Origin: Cardinium endosymbiont of Dermatophagoides farinae
GTDB taxonomy: Bacteria; Bacteroidota; Bacteroidia; Cytophagales; Amoebophilaceae
NCBI RefSeq assembly: GCF_007559345.1
Contig: NZ_VMBH01000001.1
Span: 806,001-870,000 of the forward strand
Direction of reading: 5' to 3'
Length of the DNA stretch: 64,000 bases
In this document: positions 40,705-51,129 of the stretch, piece after piece
Layout of the letters: each line of letters opens with the position of its first letter
Numbering within the stretch: position 1 is the stretch's first letter
Position numbers and translations under genes: made by a program
Notes under the pieces: generated by a model
Seen by the model: only the letters and a program-made list of their open reading frames with translations
Databases searched by the model: none
Told to the model about the DNA's origin: nothing

Positions 40705-41679
40705 ATGAAATATATAGGCATCGATATATCAAAAAGTAGTTTTGTGTCAGCTTTTCGTAAAGGTGAAGGCTATACTACGACTACATATACCAATGATCCA
40801 GATGGTATTGCCGTATTTTTGGCTCAACTTGATCAATCATTGCATCACTGTATTTTAGAGGCAACTGGCAACTATGGTGCTTTATTAGTAGAGATGCTGC
40901 TAGAATCTGAGATAGCTGTTTCAGTTATTAACCCTAAGCAAATCAAACATTTTGCTCGTGTGATGCAGCATACAACAAAAACAGATAAGATAGATGCCAA
41001 ACTTATTGCGCTGTATGGCTCAAAGATGGAACCTAAGCCCTACACAATTCCTTCAGAAAGTATACAGGCTTTAAAGCAACAAAAAACACTCCTTTCTCAG
41101 CTCAAGAAACAACTTACGATGTCTTATAATTTGCTAGAGTCTTTTAGTGTATTGCCTAAAACAGATGATATATCCTTAACCATGCTTAAGTCAACTATAG
41201 CCTATCAGGAAGATCAAATAGCTGTATTAGAGCAAAAAATGCTTTCTATTACGGAGGAGGCTTATCAGGATCTCTATAAACGGATTAGCTCTATTAAAGG
41301 GATTGGTGATAGAACTGCTATCGAACTTATCGTTTCTATTGGTGGAGGTAGCCATTTTCAGAGTGCTAAACAGTTTTCTAAGTACGTGGGACTGGCACCT
41401 GTTTATGAGCATTCAGGCTCATCAATAAGAAAAAAAGGCCATATTAATCGTCATGGGAACCCGGGGTTACGTTCTTTACTCTATATGGCTTCTTGGTCAG
41501 CTATACGCTTTAATAAGGCCTGTAAAGCATTTTATGAAAGGTTAAAGGAAAGGGGAAAACCTAGCAAATTGGCCCTTATTGCTGTAGCTAATAAACTTAT
41601 TAGACAGGTGTTTGCTATCATGAGAGATAATACTTTTTATGTAGATGGCCATCTATCTAAACTCAAGGTAAATCATTAG
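40705..41679 (+). mobile_element. IS110-family transposase (intact)
   Basis: 324 residues. The N-terminal RuvC-like DEDD domain has Asp7 (GIDISKSSF), Glu52 (LEATGNYG) and Asp94/Asp97 (TKTDKIDAKLIA). The C-terminal transposase_20 domain has ISSIKGIGDRTAIELIVSIG and the conserved HSGSSIRKKGHINRHGNPGL, with the likely catalytic serine in SGSS. No frameshift or stop is present. IS110 elements lack terminal inverted repeats, so the borders cannot be set from the sequence. It lies beside the intron and IS66 debris. Confidence 0.93.
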
Positions 41680-41773
41680 TATTGGGTGGATAGGCAATGT
41701 GATATTGCATAACTGAATAAATTATAAATTTATTATTTGATTATCAATATAAATTGTAATTATAATAGCTATA

Positions 41774-41819
41774 ATGTGGACTTATGGATAACTTGATAAA
41801 GTTATCCATAAGTCCACAT
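41774..41819. repeat. Perfect 21-bp palindrome with 4-base loop
   Basis: ATGTGGACTTATGGATAACT plus T, loop GATA, then the exact reverse complement, ending at 41819, 18 bases before the recombinase stop codon. There is no T run on either side, so it is not a typical terminator. It could be a recombination core, a single-strand origin or a cruciform-forming site. Confidence 0.85.
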
Positions 41820-41836
41820 CCCAATTAAAATAGACC

Positions 41837-42335
41837 TTAAAGACCAAAAATTTTTGTCATAAAAAATTTGCTTATTAACATAGTTCGTCCAAGTATTTTT
41901 TGTATTGATGCTAAAGATATTCCTTTTTGTAGTGCTAAAGTTACGAATGTATGACGTAAGACATGAGGGGGTAATTTCTTGTGTTATTTTTGCTCTGTTA
42001 GCAATCTGTTTAATAATTTTTTGCACTTGCCTTACCCCAACAGGCCAGGCATTATTAATGGCGAAATAATGTTCAAGTAATGTTTGAACACGCTTAGACA
42101 TGGGCACCACACGTTTTTTAGATTTTGTTCCATACGGCCCACCTTTTCCAGAAACACGAATCGCTTTTTGTTGCCATAGGATTTGCTGCGGAGTAAGCCC
42201 ACATAGTTCGGATACTCTTAACCCTGTATCTAACAAAGTCCAAACGATTAATTTTTCTTGCACAGTTTCACAAGCCTGAGAGAGCCGATCCGTTTCTTCA
42301 AATCGTAAAGGTTCCATTACATATTGATACGCCAT
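41837..42335 (-). pseudogene. Tyrosine recombinase catalytic-domain remnant
   Basis: Starts MAYQYVMEPLRFEETDRLSQ and has the first active-site Arg in TGLRVSELCGL (Arg40) and the beta-hairpin Lys in VSGKGGPYG. An extra C in ACCCCCTCA near 41965 splits the frame. The HxxR motif HVLRHTF and GISLASIQKILG lie in the second frame, ending at 41837. The N-terminal SAM-like domain and the nucleophilic Tyr are absent, so it is inactive. It resembles XerC/D-type integrases. Confidence 0.8.
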
Positions 42336-42790
42336 TTTATAATCTTTGCTTTAAGTTCGTAAAGGGTTAAATTTTACGAATTTAATTCGTTATTTTTTAC
42401 TTTTACTAGCAGTAATTTATTAATTAATAAAACGTGAAATATACCAGATATTGAGTTATAAATATCTTATTATTACTGAAAGTCATTTTGTCTTGATAGT
42501 TCGTTTTATTAAGTGGATCACGAAGTCAAGAAGTTGTTGTTTTTGTGTCCATTTTTTTTAGGCTACTATACTCTTAGTGTGCTTTATTTTCCGCTTTCTG
42601 AGATCACTTCTTAATATGTTTGTTTAGTAATACGTAAATTTTGATACTATTGTGATATTAATATTGTATATTTGATTAATTCTCATTAAGAATGATATGT
42701 AAGTAATACTAAAAAAGTATCACTATAATATTAAGTAATGTTTATTATGACATATAAAATATATTGTAATAAATCTATATTAGTGTAAAA
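42336..42790. other. AT-rich leader upstream of parA
   Basis: About 455 bases, strongly AT-rich, no gene-like frame. TATATTTG at 42667-42674 matches the Bacteroidetes -7 box TAnnTTTG, about 115 bases before the parA start. No convincing -33 element at the right distance and no clear iterons were seen. Confidence 0.35.
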
Positions 42791-43447
42791 ATGATATATG
42801 TAATAGGTGGTATTAAAGGAGGATCTGGTAAATCTACTATTTCTACAAATTTAGCAGTTTTAATGGCCAGAAAATTCAAAGATATTCTTTTAATTGATGC
42901 AGACGATCAACAAACAGCTTCTGATTTTACTGTGTTTAGAAGTGAAACGATGAAAGATAACTTGGATTATACATCCATTCAATTGTCAGATAGAACAGTT
43001 CGTGATCAAACAATAAAGTTAAGATCAAAGTATGACCATATTATTATTGATACAGGTGGTAGGGATACTACTAGTCAACGCGCTGCTATAAGCATTGCTG
43101 ATATCTACTTAGTCCCATTTGTTCCTAGATCATTTGATATTTGGACAATAGAAAAAGTATCCACACTAATAGAAGAAATGAAGATCATTAACCCAAAGTT
43201 AAAATCATTTTCTTTTATCAATAAGGCTGATTTTAGTGGGCAAGATAATAGTGAGGCTGCTAACCTTCTTAAGGAGAATAAAACGTTGGAGTTCATAGAT
43301 ATTTTCATAGGAAACAGGAAGTCGTTTCCAAATGCATCTTCAAAAGGACTAGCAATTACTGAGATAAAGCCTAAAGATGTAAAAGCTATACAGGAGTTTA
43401 ATGCTTTATTTAATTTTCTAATTAATATTAACTTAGATTTAAATTAA
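42791..43447 (+). CDS. parA: ParA-family partition ATPase, copy 1
   Basis: 218 residues. Deviant Walker A GIKGGSGKST at 7-16 with the signature Lys, LLIDADDQQTASDF (Walker A') near 34-47 and IIIDTGGRD (Walker B) near 85-93. It lacks an N-terminal HTH, so it is a small type Ib-like ParA. A small DNA-binding protein follows 43 bases downstream, the usual partition cassette. Only distantly related to the second ParA at 56.1 kb. Confidence 0.9.
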   Translation: MIYVIGGIKGGSGKSTISTNLAVLMARKFKDILLIDADDQQTASDFTVFRSETMKDNLDYTSIQLSDRTVRDQTIKLRSKYDHIIIDTGGRDTTSQRAAISIADIYLVPFVPRSFDIWTIEKVSTLIEEMKIINPKLKSFSFINKADFSGQDNSEAANLLKENKTLEFIDIFIGNRKSFPNASSKGLAITEIKPKDVKAIQEFNALFNFLININLDLN

Positions 43448-43490
43448 TACTAAATTGGTTCTATAATACAATTAAAACGATATTAAAAAA

Positions 43491-43739
43491 ATGGCTATTT
43501 CTAAAAAGTTACCATCTCATGATCGTAAAGTAAGTGATCTTATAAACAAGGGCGGTGCTGTTCCTAATACTAGTAAAAAAGAAGAGCGAAGTATACAAAA
43601 TATACAATTAAGATTGCCTAATAGTCTAATTCAAAAGATTGATAGTCAATGTATAAATGATTACTATCAAGTAAAAAGATCTAGACATAGTTGGATATTG
43701 GATGCAATTTTAGAGAAAATTGATAGGGAAAGTGTGTAA
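43491..43739 (+). CDS. Small ribbon-helix-helix partition partner
   Basis: 82 residues. Basic, disordered N-terminus (SKKLPSHDRKVSDLINKGGA), then IQLRLPNSLIQKIDSQC and SWILDAILEKI, a strand-helix-helix fold. ParA genes of this type are paired with RHH centromere-binding proteins whose N-terminus stimulates the ATPase. The order and spacing support that role. Confidence 0.65.
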   Translation: MAISKKLPSHDRKVSDLINKGGAVPNTSKKEERSIQNIQLRLPNSLIQKIDSQCINDYYQVKRSRHSWILDAILEKIDRESV

Positions 43740-43853
43740 TTAGGGTACTAGGCAAAACCTTTTCTAAATAAACGTTATGTGGATCCATTTATCAGGATAT
43801 TCCTACATAACATGAGTCTATTATTATTTAATGCTTATTAAAAAGCTACCTTT

Positions 43854-44814
43854 ATGACAAAAAGACTAAAACATGACAGCTTAGCCAAAAAAATCCTTTC
43901 CGATCCAATAGCTGTTCAGGAGTTTTTAAACTATTATTTACCAGAATCGTGTAAATCATTGTTAGATCTAAGCACGCTTAAGGTAGAAAAAGAATCATTT
44001 GTAGAGGAAAATTTGAAACAAAAATTCAGTGATTTAGTATTCTCTATCAAAACTAAAAATAATCAGCAAGCTTTTGTGTATGCCTTGATCAAAGCCGAGG
44101 TAAGCCCTAAGTATTGGACAGCCTTTAAGCTATGGAAATATATGTTTCTCTTACTTGAAAGGCATAAGACGAAAAATAAATCAAAACTTCCACTAATAAT
44201 TCCGCTGGTCGTATACCATGGTAATACACCTTTTACTGTCCCAAGAAATCTATGGGATTTGTTTAGTGAACCTAGTCTTTCTAAAGAACTTATGGGAGGA
44301 GATTATCAATTGGTAAATCTCTATGCTATGCCAGATAATGAAATCAAAAAGAAGGCACACTTGGACATGATGGAATATTTCATGAAATATGTTCACACCC
44401 GTGATATGCTTAAGTTATGGGAGGAATTTTTAGAAAATTTTAAATCATGTATTGTCCTAGACAAAGAAAAAGGTTATATTTACACAAGAAGCTTTTTATG
44501 GTATAGTGACAGTAAATTACCTGAAGATCAGCAGGCTGCTCTAGAAAATATTATAACAAAGCATCCACCTAGTGAAGATAAAGAAGATGTTATGAGAACT
44601 ATAGCACAAAAATATAGGGACGAAGGTATCCGAATAGGACAAGATAAAGGAAAGTTGATGGGTATTCAGGATAGGACAAGAGAAAGGTATCCAAATAGGA
44701 GAGCAAAAAGGGAAGCTAGATATTGCCCGATCCATGCTTAATAAGGGCTACCCTGTAGAGGATATTATTGCTCTTACTGGTTTACCTGTATCTCGTATCG
44801 AGGAACTTGTGTAG
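43854..44814 (+). pseudogene. Rpn-family nuclease, frameshifted near the 3' end
   Basis: The main frame has DSLAKKIL, FSDLVFSIKT, VYALIKAEVSP and LIIPLVVYHGNTPF as in the other Rpn proteins; note Lys in IKAEV where others have Glu. An extra G near 44669 breaks the C-terminal IGQ-repeat; the proper end (NKGYPVEDIIALTGLPVSRI) continues in another frame to 44814. It ends tail-to-tail with the 126-aa gene. Confidence 0.86.
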
Positions 44815-44816
44815 AC

Positions 44817-45197
44817 CTATTTGTATCTATCTTCTTCGGTACATTCTAAGTATTTAAGTTGAAAGATTCCAGTTCTAAAGAAATCATTATTCACCCAATA
44901 TAGATCTGGATCTTTGGTCTTTGCTAATACCTTTTTGGCGCATAGTTCTGCTATTCCATCACAAGGATATTCCATATTTATATATATCATAAACCTATTA
45001 AACTCATTTAGCTTAAATAAGAATTTTTCTTCTTTAAATGAATGTTTACACATTAAATACTTTATGATATTCTTAGCTTTATTTGACAATTCATCTATGA
45101 AAAACTCGTCGAATTGTACCTCTGACCTGTAGTTTACAAAAGGGTTATAAGTAAACTCCTTCACTTCTTCTAGTTTGTATTTTTTGCTCATATTCAT
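44817..45197 (-). CDS. 126-aa conserved protein of the transfer cluster, copy A
   Basis: Acidic and basic residues are mixed; no signal or membrane segment. YRSEVQFDEFFIDELSNKAK is followed by helices and ends DLYWVNNDFFRTGIFQLKYL. The helix pattern followed by YWVNNDFF resembles winged-helix replication or regulatory proteins, but no family can be named. It starts directly after the VirB5-like stop and is nearly identical to the copy at 54356. Confidence 0.6.
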   Translation of the reverse strand: MNMSKKYKLEEVKEFTYNPFVNYRSEVQFDEFFIDELSNKAKNIIKYLMCKHSFKEEKFLFKLNEFNRFMIYINMEYPCDGIAELCAKKVLAKTKDPDLYWVNNDFFRTGIFQLKYLECTEEDRYK

Positions 45198-46112
45198 TTA
45201 GAATCTACTATTTCTTTTTATTTTACTTTTAACAATATGCTGTATTAGATCCTTGTTTAACTTCTCACTATATAGCTCTACAATAGATTCTTTATCATTT
45301 TTAGAAACTTCCTCTGATTGAATTTGAAGCCTATTAATTCGTTCCACGAGTTCTCCCATATCTAAGATATTTTTGTTTTTGATGCTTTCTAATTGAAAAT
45401 ACTTTACGGGGTCATTTTTATAAAAATTAGGATTAGATAGCGTTTTATCTATCTTTTTATTTTGAATCTTTAGATTTTTGATTTGTTCTTTGTAAACTGG
45501 AATCAGTCTATTATTGGCCTCTTTAGCTGCTATTTTTATCTGATCCGATCGGCGCAACTCTCTTTGAATGTCTGAGCAAATGGAATTTAAGCTTTTTGGA
45601 GGTTTTACACTTAGGAAATTACTACTTCTACCAGTAAAATAATCTACCCTACCTAACAGCGATTTTTCTCTATAACAGGAAAAAGAACAATCTCTTTTAA
45701 GCTCTCTAGTACAATCTAAGCTAGGAATATAATCACTAGGGTTTAAACTAATACCACTGATTTTTTCTGATATACCTAGTACAACTTTACCATATTTAGC
45801 ATCAGATAGATCTTCGAATAATGCTTTTCCTTCGTTCTTAATAGAATTGGCATCTTCTACACTCTGTTTTAATTTTCTCATGCTATCAGCTGCATCCTTC
45901 ATTTGTGCCAAAACATTACTAGAAGTGTCTACTTGTTCTTCCATTAACTGGGCTGTCTTTTCTTCTGGAGATAGACCAGGAATCCACTTTTTTAATCCAT
46001 TAGGTAGGATTTTGTTTAAACCTGATTTGATAGAAGATCCTATACTTGCAGCAGAGGTTATAGGCATTAACAAGCATAAACAGACCACACCATATTTTTT
46101 AAACTTATTCAT
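45198..46112 (-). CDS. Periplasmic VirB5/TraI-like transfer protein, copy A
   Basis: 304 residues with the signal peptide YGVVCLCLLMPITSAAS. It shares with the 24.3 kb protein the block VVLGISEKISGISLNPSDYI near residue 110 and long charged helices. Four nearby Cys (around DCTRELKRDCSFSC) could pair. It overlaps TraM by 4 bases, as in cluster 1. It is ~95% identical to the copy at 53441. Confidence 0.65.
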   Translation of the reverse strand: MNKFKKYGVVCLCLLMPITSAASIGSSIKSGLNKILPNGLKKWIPGLSPEEKTAQLMEEQVDTSSNVLAQMKDAADSMRKLKQSVEDANSIKNEGKALFEDLSDAKYGKVVLGISEKISGISLNPSDYIPSLDCTRELKRDCSFSCYREKSLLGRVDYFTGRSSNFLSVKPPKSLNSICSDIQRELRRSDQIKIAAKEANNRLIPVYKEQIKNLKIQNKKIDKTLSNPNFYKNDPVKYFQLESIKNKNILDMGELVERINRLQIQSEEVSKNDKESIVELYSEKLNKDLIQHIVKSKIKRNSRF

Positions 46113-46989
46113 TTTTCTATTGGTTTAAGGAATACTTTTCTTCTATTTTCTATTGTTATTTTTTGCTCATTTTTAACAGATTTAATACCATCTACTACTA
46201 CTCCGCTTATCTCTCTGATCCAAGAATTACTGCTACTACTAGCTGCTCTACTGAGCAATTTATTTTGCGCTTGATCAATGAAAGGATGTAAATTTTCTAC
46301 TAATAGTCCAATCATATAATCTGAATCATATAAACCAATAGCAACCGGAATCACATTTTTACCAAATTCAGCTGTTTCTAATTTAGCCAGAATTCTCTCT
46401 TTTCCAAAAGCAACTATTCCGTATAAAAATGCACCTTTGGGAATTTCTTGCCCTTTGTAAGTAAAAGCTTCTTTGACACCTATTTTAATACTTCTGCCAT
46501 GTTTGAGTTCTTGTGTGCCATAGACATAACCTGCAGCAAAGCTGTTTTTTACCTTAATATTCCTTTTTCTGCCTTTTCTTTCAAAGGATATTGGGAAGTA
46601 GTTTTTTTCCTGCTTTTGAGGAGGAACTACATTGTTAATTTTTTGCACTACCTTTTTGGTTTAACACTAACTGGTTCGACTTTTTTAGCCGGTTTTGGTA
46701 CATCAGACTCTGGTTCAACTGTTGAGATATCTTTATTGATATTTTTGGCCATATCTTCAAACAAGGAGCAGCGTACCTGTGCTGATTGCATGCCACCAAC
46801 ACCTTTAATTCTTTGATTCGTTTCTTTAGTAATCGATAAGGGCTCTGCTTTTTCGAGTAGCTTACAAGGTTTGGGAGGAGTGGCTACAAAAAAATCATGC
46901 CAACTCTTTGTTTTTCTTACATCCCGTAATATAACCCAAGCAATAACCAACAATCCAGCTAACCCAAAAATTAATTGCTTCTTATCCAA
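46109..46989 (-). pseudogene. traM: TraM-like (VirB10-type) protein, copy A, frameshifted
   Basis: Starts at TTG 46989 with DKKQLIFGLAGLLVIAWVIL, the membrane anchor; the copy at 52578 has ATG. The frame ends at 46648 after VEPVSVKPKR and the VirB10-type domain (FAAGYVYGTQELKHGRSI, VIPVAIGLYDSDYMIGL) continues in the next frame to 46109. The break lies in the Lys/Pro linker. It is divergent from the VirD4 gene 65 bases away. Confidence 0.82.
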
Positions 46990-47054
46990 TTGTTCGCCAA
47001 TGAAAAAGTCAAGACATACAAGAAAAGCACTAAAATATTAGTGATATACCGTTA

Positions 47055-48960
47055 ATGTTAACCTTTTATTTATTTCTAGCTTTATTTCTATTTCAGTTAC
47101 TTTACTGTGTGAAAATCAGTAGAATTTGTATTAATGACCGATACTTGAAATGGGCAGTTGATTTAGTATTCTATTCAGGGTTTGGGTGCTATACTCGCCT
47201 GATTTTAGTAGGGTCTATTTATTTTCTAGCATGGGATAGATTAAAGCTATTTTTATCAAAATCTTTCGGTAAAAATAATAATTTTACATCTATAGTATTA
47301 ATTTTTTTATGGTTAATTTTTACATTTTGTTTTATCATTTTTGAAAGAACATGTATCTATTTATCCAGTTATGATTTTATAAAATCACGTGAATGGTTAA
47401 TACCTTATCTATTTATACTATTTTTTGCCTCTTTTAGTATTCCATTTTGGTTTAATAGAGATATAAAGCCTTCTGTAAAAAAAGATAAAAATTCAATCAT
47501 TAGTCCTAAATTTTACGATAAAAAGTCACCTTTTAGCATTGCTTTACCTACTAAAAATGGTCTATTGCCCATCAATAATCCTCATAGAGGAATTTATATA
47601 CTAGGTGGTCCTGGAAGCGGTAAAACCAGGTATGTTTTAGAGCCAATATTATATGAAATGATACGAAAAAGTTATTGTGGACTTGTATATGACTATGATT
47701 TCGAAGGTACTCCAGTAAATCCAAAAAAGAGTTATTGCCTATCTAAATTTGTATATAATTGTTATTTACAATTACCAGAAAGGGACAGGAAAAATATTGC
47801 TTTTAAGACGATTAATTTTACAGATCTGAATAAAAGTAGTCGAATCAATCCTATTGATCCTATCTATATATCAGATAGAGCCTATTTAGAAGAAAATGTT
47901 ACTGTTTTGTTAAAAAATCTTAATCCTGGAGGGAAAGATGATTTTTGGTATTTAAGTACTAAATCTCTTCTAAAAGGAATTATCGTCTACTTATCCAATC
48001 AAGCAAAAAGCTGTTGTACGTTACCACACGTATTAACGTTAGCTACTAAGCCTATTGACAAAACACTAGGTTTAATAGAACAAGACCCGGAAGCTTATTC
48101 TTATTCTAGTTCCATATTTGATGCATATAGAGGCGGAGATAAATCATCAAGTCAGTTAATAAGTATCATAGCAAGTTTTAAAACAAGCTTACAACCACTA
48201 ATTGACAAGAATTTATTTTGGGTCTTGAGTAAAAATGAAATAAAGTTAAATATCAACGATAATATTGCTCCAACCATACTCTGTATTGGCAATTTTCCAC
48301 CTGCCAAATCAGCTTTCAGTCCAGTTATATCTCTACTGATTACCATATGTTTTAAATCTATGTATGGGCATAATAGAACGAAGAGTTTTGTGGCCATAGA
48401 TGAGCTACCTACCTTATACATCCCAGGTCTTTCAGAGGTCCCAGCCACGGCAAGAAAGTATGGTATTAGTACCATTTCTTGTATACAATCGAATGCCCAA
48501 TTAGAAGATACCTATGGCAATATAGGCGCTAAAAAGATACAAGGTACCCTAAGTAATCAATTTATGGGCAACTGTGGTGTGGAATCTTCTAGATATGCCA
48601 GTTCCCTCTTTTGGCAAGGAAGAACATACGGTCAAATCTACAAGTTCCTCAGAAACCTGTCACAGTAATACTCAAGGTCACCATACTACGCATGGGAAAA
48701 ATATCACTATACATGAACAAGAGTTGATCAAACCTAATGAGTTTTCAAGTTTTGATGTGGGTTTTTTTGCTGGGAAAGTAGTAGAAAGTGATAATGTATT
48801 TTTTCAGGAACAGTTCAAGGAGGTATCTTCTTATGATAAAAAATTTAAAGATGAGTTGTTAAAAGATTTACCAGATGTTACAAAGGTTAGTAATGAAGAT
48901 ATTGCATCCAATCAAAGGAAAATAGAAAAAGATATGGATCTACTTTTAGAGTATATGTAG
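47055..48960 (+). pseudogene. VirD4-type coupling ATPase, one frameshift
   Basis: About 630 residues. Three or more N-terminal membrane helices, Walker A GGPGSGKTRY near 184-193, Walker B VAIDELPTLY near 446. An extra T in CTCTTTTGG near 48612 ends the first frame at 48668; removing it gives SSLFGKEEHTVKST and the C-terminal part (FSSFDVGFFAGKVVESDNVF) to 48960. This is the fuller of the two VirD4 genes, as it keeps the region deleted at 16.8 kb. Confidence 0.87.
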
Positions 48961-49047
48961 ATATTTTATTTTTTAGTTAAAAATTTTTGTATATTTTAAA
49001 ATAATTTCATATATTTTTGCTACATTTATTATATATAGCAAAAATAT

Positions 49048-50160
49048 ATGAAATTATCATCATGTTATTTATATTTTTTAGCTTGTAGTTGTTTAGCTAC
49101 TACTTGTGGAAAAACAGAGGTTAAGCCAAAAATTGAACATAATCAGCTGAATCAAAAGAAAGATTCCTCTAAAAATAGTCAGATGGGTTCCAAGAAGTGT
49201 TTAGATGTCAATGGAATAGATTCAGGAAGTCTTCCATCTTTATATAAGGCAGTAGGTTTCAATGATTTACAAGAAGCTAGGATCCTATTGGAATCAGGCG
49301 CTGATCCGAATGTTATCTATAAAGATGACTGCCCTCTTGAGGCAGCTGTTCGTAAGAGAAACAAGGAAATGGTTTCTTTATTACTCTCTTATGGGGCTAA
49401 AATTGTTTTTCAAGAAGATGGAAGATCAAAGGTTTTGGACTATGTGCGCTATGAAAAAGATGATGCATCCAAAGAGATATATGATATATTAGTTTCTAAC
49501 CTACCTCCAGATGAGGCTGCTAGGTTAGACCTAGAGTGGCAAAAAGATATTAATGAAGTTAATAACAGAAGTACGCTTTTGTTACAAGCTGTTAGAAAAA
49601 ATGATTTAGAAAAGGCGAGAAAACTTTTAAAGTTAGGCGCAGATCCGAATATAACTAATGTAAGTAGTAACCCTCTTGAGGTAGCTATACGTAATAAGAA
49701 TAAAGAGATGATCTCTTTATTACTTTCTCATGGAGCAGAGGTAATATTTAGAAAAGATGGGAAGTCGGATATTTTAATCTCTTTAGAGTTAGATAACGAT
49801 CAAGAAACTCTTGACATAATCCTTTGCCATTTCGCTAGGAAAGGTAAGAAAGATTCAGTGGGTTTATCTCCTATTCATTGGGCTTGTAGGGATGGCCATC
49901 TAAGTATAGTAAAGCATATTTTAGAGGAATATCCTTCTCTGGTTCACAATACAGATAATCCTTATAAATTCACACCGCTTCATTGGGCTTCCAGACGAGG
50001 GTTCAAAGAGATCGTTGCATTACTTATTGCTAAAGGTGCCAGCAAAACAGCTATAAGCAAAAGCGGATTTACACCTTTGATGTTAGCCATATCTAATAAA
50101 CATGAAGCTTTGAGCGATATTCTTTCCCAGATGGTTTTTCAAGACATTCAAAATTGGTAG
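49048..50160 (+). CDS. Ankyrin-repeat lipoprotein
   Basis: 370 residues. The N-terminus SSCYLYFLACSCLATTC fits a lipoprotein signal. Two groups of ankyrin repeats follow: an internal duplication (ADPNVIYKDDCPLEAAVRKR against ADPNITNVSSNPLEVAIRNK) and typical repeats at the end (GLSPIHWACRDGHLSIVKHI, FTPLHWASRRGFKEIVALLI). It is probably exported and interacts with host proteins. The next frame, with a RING finger, overlaps its end by 7 bases and may once have been part of it. Confidence 0.85.
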   Translation: MKLSSCYLYFLACSCLATTCGKTEVKPKIEHNQLNQKKDSSKNSQMGSKKCLDVNGIDSGSLPSLYKAVGFNDLQEARILLESGADPNVIYKDDCPLEAAVRKRNKEMVSLLLSYGAKIVFQEDGRSKVLDYVRYEKDDASKEIYDILVSNLPPDEAARLDLEWQKDINEVNNRSTLLLQAVRKNDLEKARKLLKLGADPNITNVSSNPLEVAIRNKNKEMISLLLSHGAEVIFRKDGKSDILISLELDNDQETLDIILCHFARKGKKDSVGLSPIHWACRDGHLSIVKHILEEYPSLVHNTDNPYKFTPLHWASRRGFKEIVALLIAKGASKTAISKSGFTPLMLAISNKHEALSDILSQMVFQDIQNW

Positions 50161-50915
50161 ACAAAGATTGGCAGTGTAGTATCTGTATAGAAGGCGTACA
50201 GGATTCTAGGGATAAAATATTTCCAGTTATTCCGTTGGATTGTGGTCATAAGTTCCACTTCAGGTGTATTACTATGCATGTGTTGAACCAGCATGACAAT
50301 GATCAAACCATTAACTGTCCTAACTGCCGTAGAAATCTATCAGAAGATATGATTCAAAAAATAGTTTCTAGTGCTACTACTCCAACCATGAGTGCATTTA
50401 GTACGTTAAATGCAGTTAAGCAAAAAGATATGCCAAAGTTAAAGTTTTTATTAGAAAAAGGTGGCAATCCTAATGAATCATCTATTTCCAATGCAGCCTT
50501 AGAAGACGCCGTTCGTCAATCTAATTATGAGATGGTAACCTTGTTATTGGACTATGGAGCTGATCCTACATACCAAGACCCTGGAACAAATAATACGCCT
50601 CTACATTATGCAGCAGATAATATGCTTTTTGAAAGAACTAGTCAGGATGTATCTGATAAAATATTCATAGACCTTATTAAGCATGGTGCTAAGGTAAATA
50701 TGCAACGATTAGGGTCTGATAGCCGTGAAACACCTAGAGATTGTGTGTGTACGTGTGACAATCCTCTGCTTGTTTTAACGGAAGCTGGCGGTATTCGTTC
50801 AGGCTATAATGTGGGGGTAACCATCAATTTGCTAGACTATTCACTGATTTCTTTAGAGTTCAATAACGTAGATGGTATCGGTGCTGCCATAGCTACTTGC
50901 TTTATGCTATGGTAG
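50154..50915 (+). pseudogene. RING-H2/ankyrin protein fused to a TraJ fragment
   Basis: Begins at TTG 50154. Residues 8-58 form a RING-H2 finger with Cys8, Cys11, Cys30, His32, His35, Cys38, Cys55 and Cys58. Ankyrin repeats follow (NTPLHYAADNMLFE). At ~50803 the frame runs into TraJ sequence (DYSLISLEFNNVDGIGAAIA), so the native C-terminus has been replaced. The TTG start and the overlap with the ankyrin gene suggest it may be the broken second half of that gene. Confidence 0.78.
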
Positions 50916-51045
50916 GTCCGCTTACCTCTCTATATATAGGTAACACGGTAGGAACAGCCTTTTTGCGATAGGAGAAGCAAAGACCAGTCAGTTTATGGCT
51001 TATGGGGTTAGTCATCTGCCAAAATTTGGAAAAAAAGATAAATAA
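50803..51045 (+). pseudogene. C-terminal fragment of TraJ (VirB6-like)
   Basis: Reads LLDYSLISLEFNNVDGIGAA and, after a 4-base deletion near 50904 and a one-base deletion near 50953, SQFMAYGVSHLPKFGKKDK. It is fused at its 5' end to the RING/ankyrin gene. The N-terminal two thirds of TraJ are absent. Confidence 0.85.
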
Positions 51046-51049
51046 TAAT

Positions 51050-51090
51050 CCTTACTGCGTAAGGACTTTTGACAAACGAGCTAATGGGAG
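51050..51090. promoter_or_regulatory. CCTTACTGCGTAAGG hairpin module, copy 1
   Basis: CCTTAC-TGC-GTAAGG, then ACTTTTGACAAACGAGCTAATGGG, directly after the TraJ stop. The same module is at 63391-63431 and, inverted, at 59482-59532 before TraE. Six-base stem followed by TTTT; it may be an attenuator or a processing or protein-binding site. Confidence 0.5.
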
Positions 51091-51129
51091 AAAAGGGTTG
51101 TAACTCTATTATAAAAAACTTAATAAAAT

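Larger units (their letters stand above)
43854..46989. repeat. Inverted repeat arm A (partner 52572-55698)
   Basis: Contains an Rpn gene, then on the minus strand the 126-aa, VirB5-like and TraM genes. The mirrored order occurs at 52572-55698. Transfer proteins are nearly identical between the arms, whereas the Rpn genes are more diverged. Confidence 0.88.

Noticed and set aside
40494-40721. 75-residue minus-strand frame upstream of IS110
   Set aside because: Antisense to the noncoding end of the element and without protein-like features.
41774-41819. Palindrome as a Rho-independent terminator
   Set aside because: No T run follows on either strand, and a perfect 21-bp stem is longer than usual terminators.
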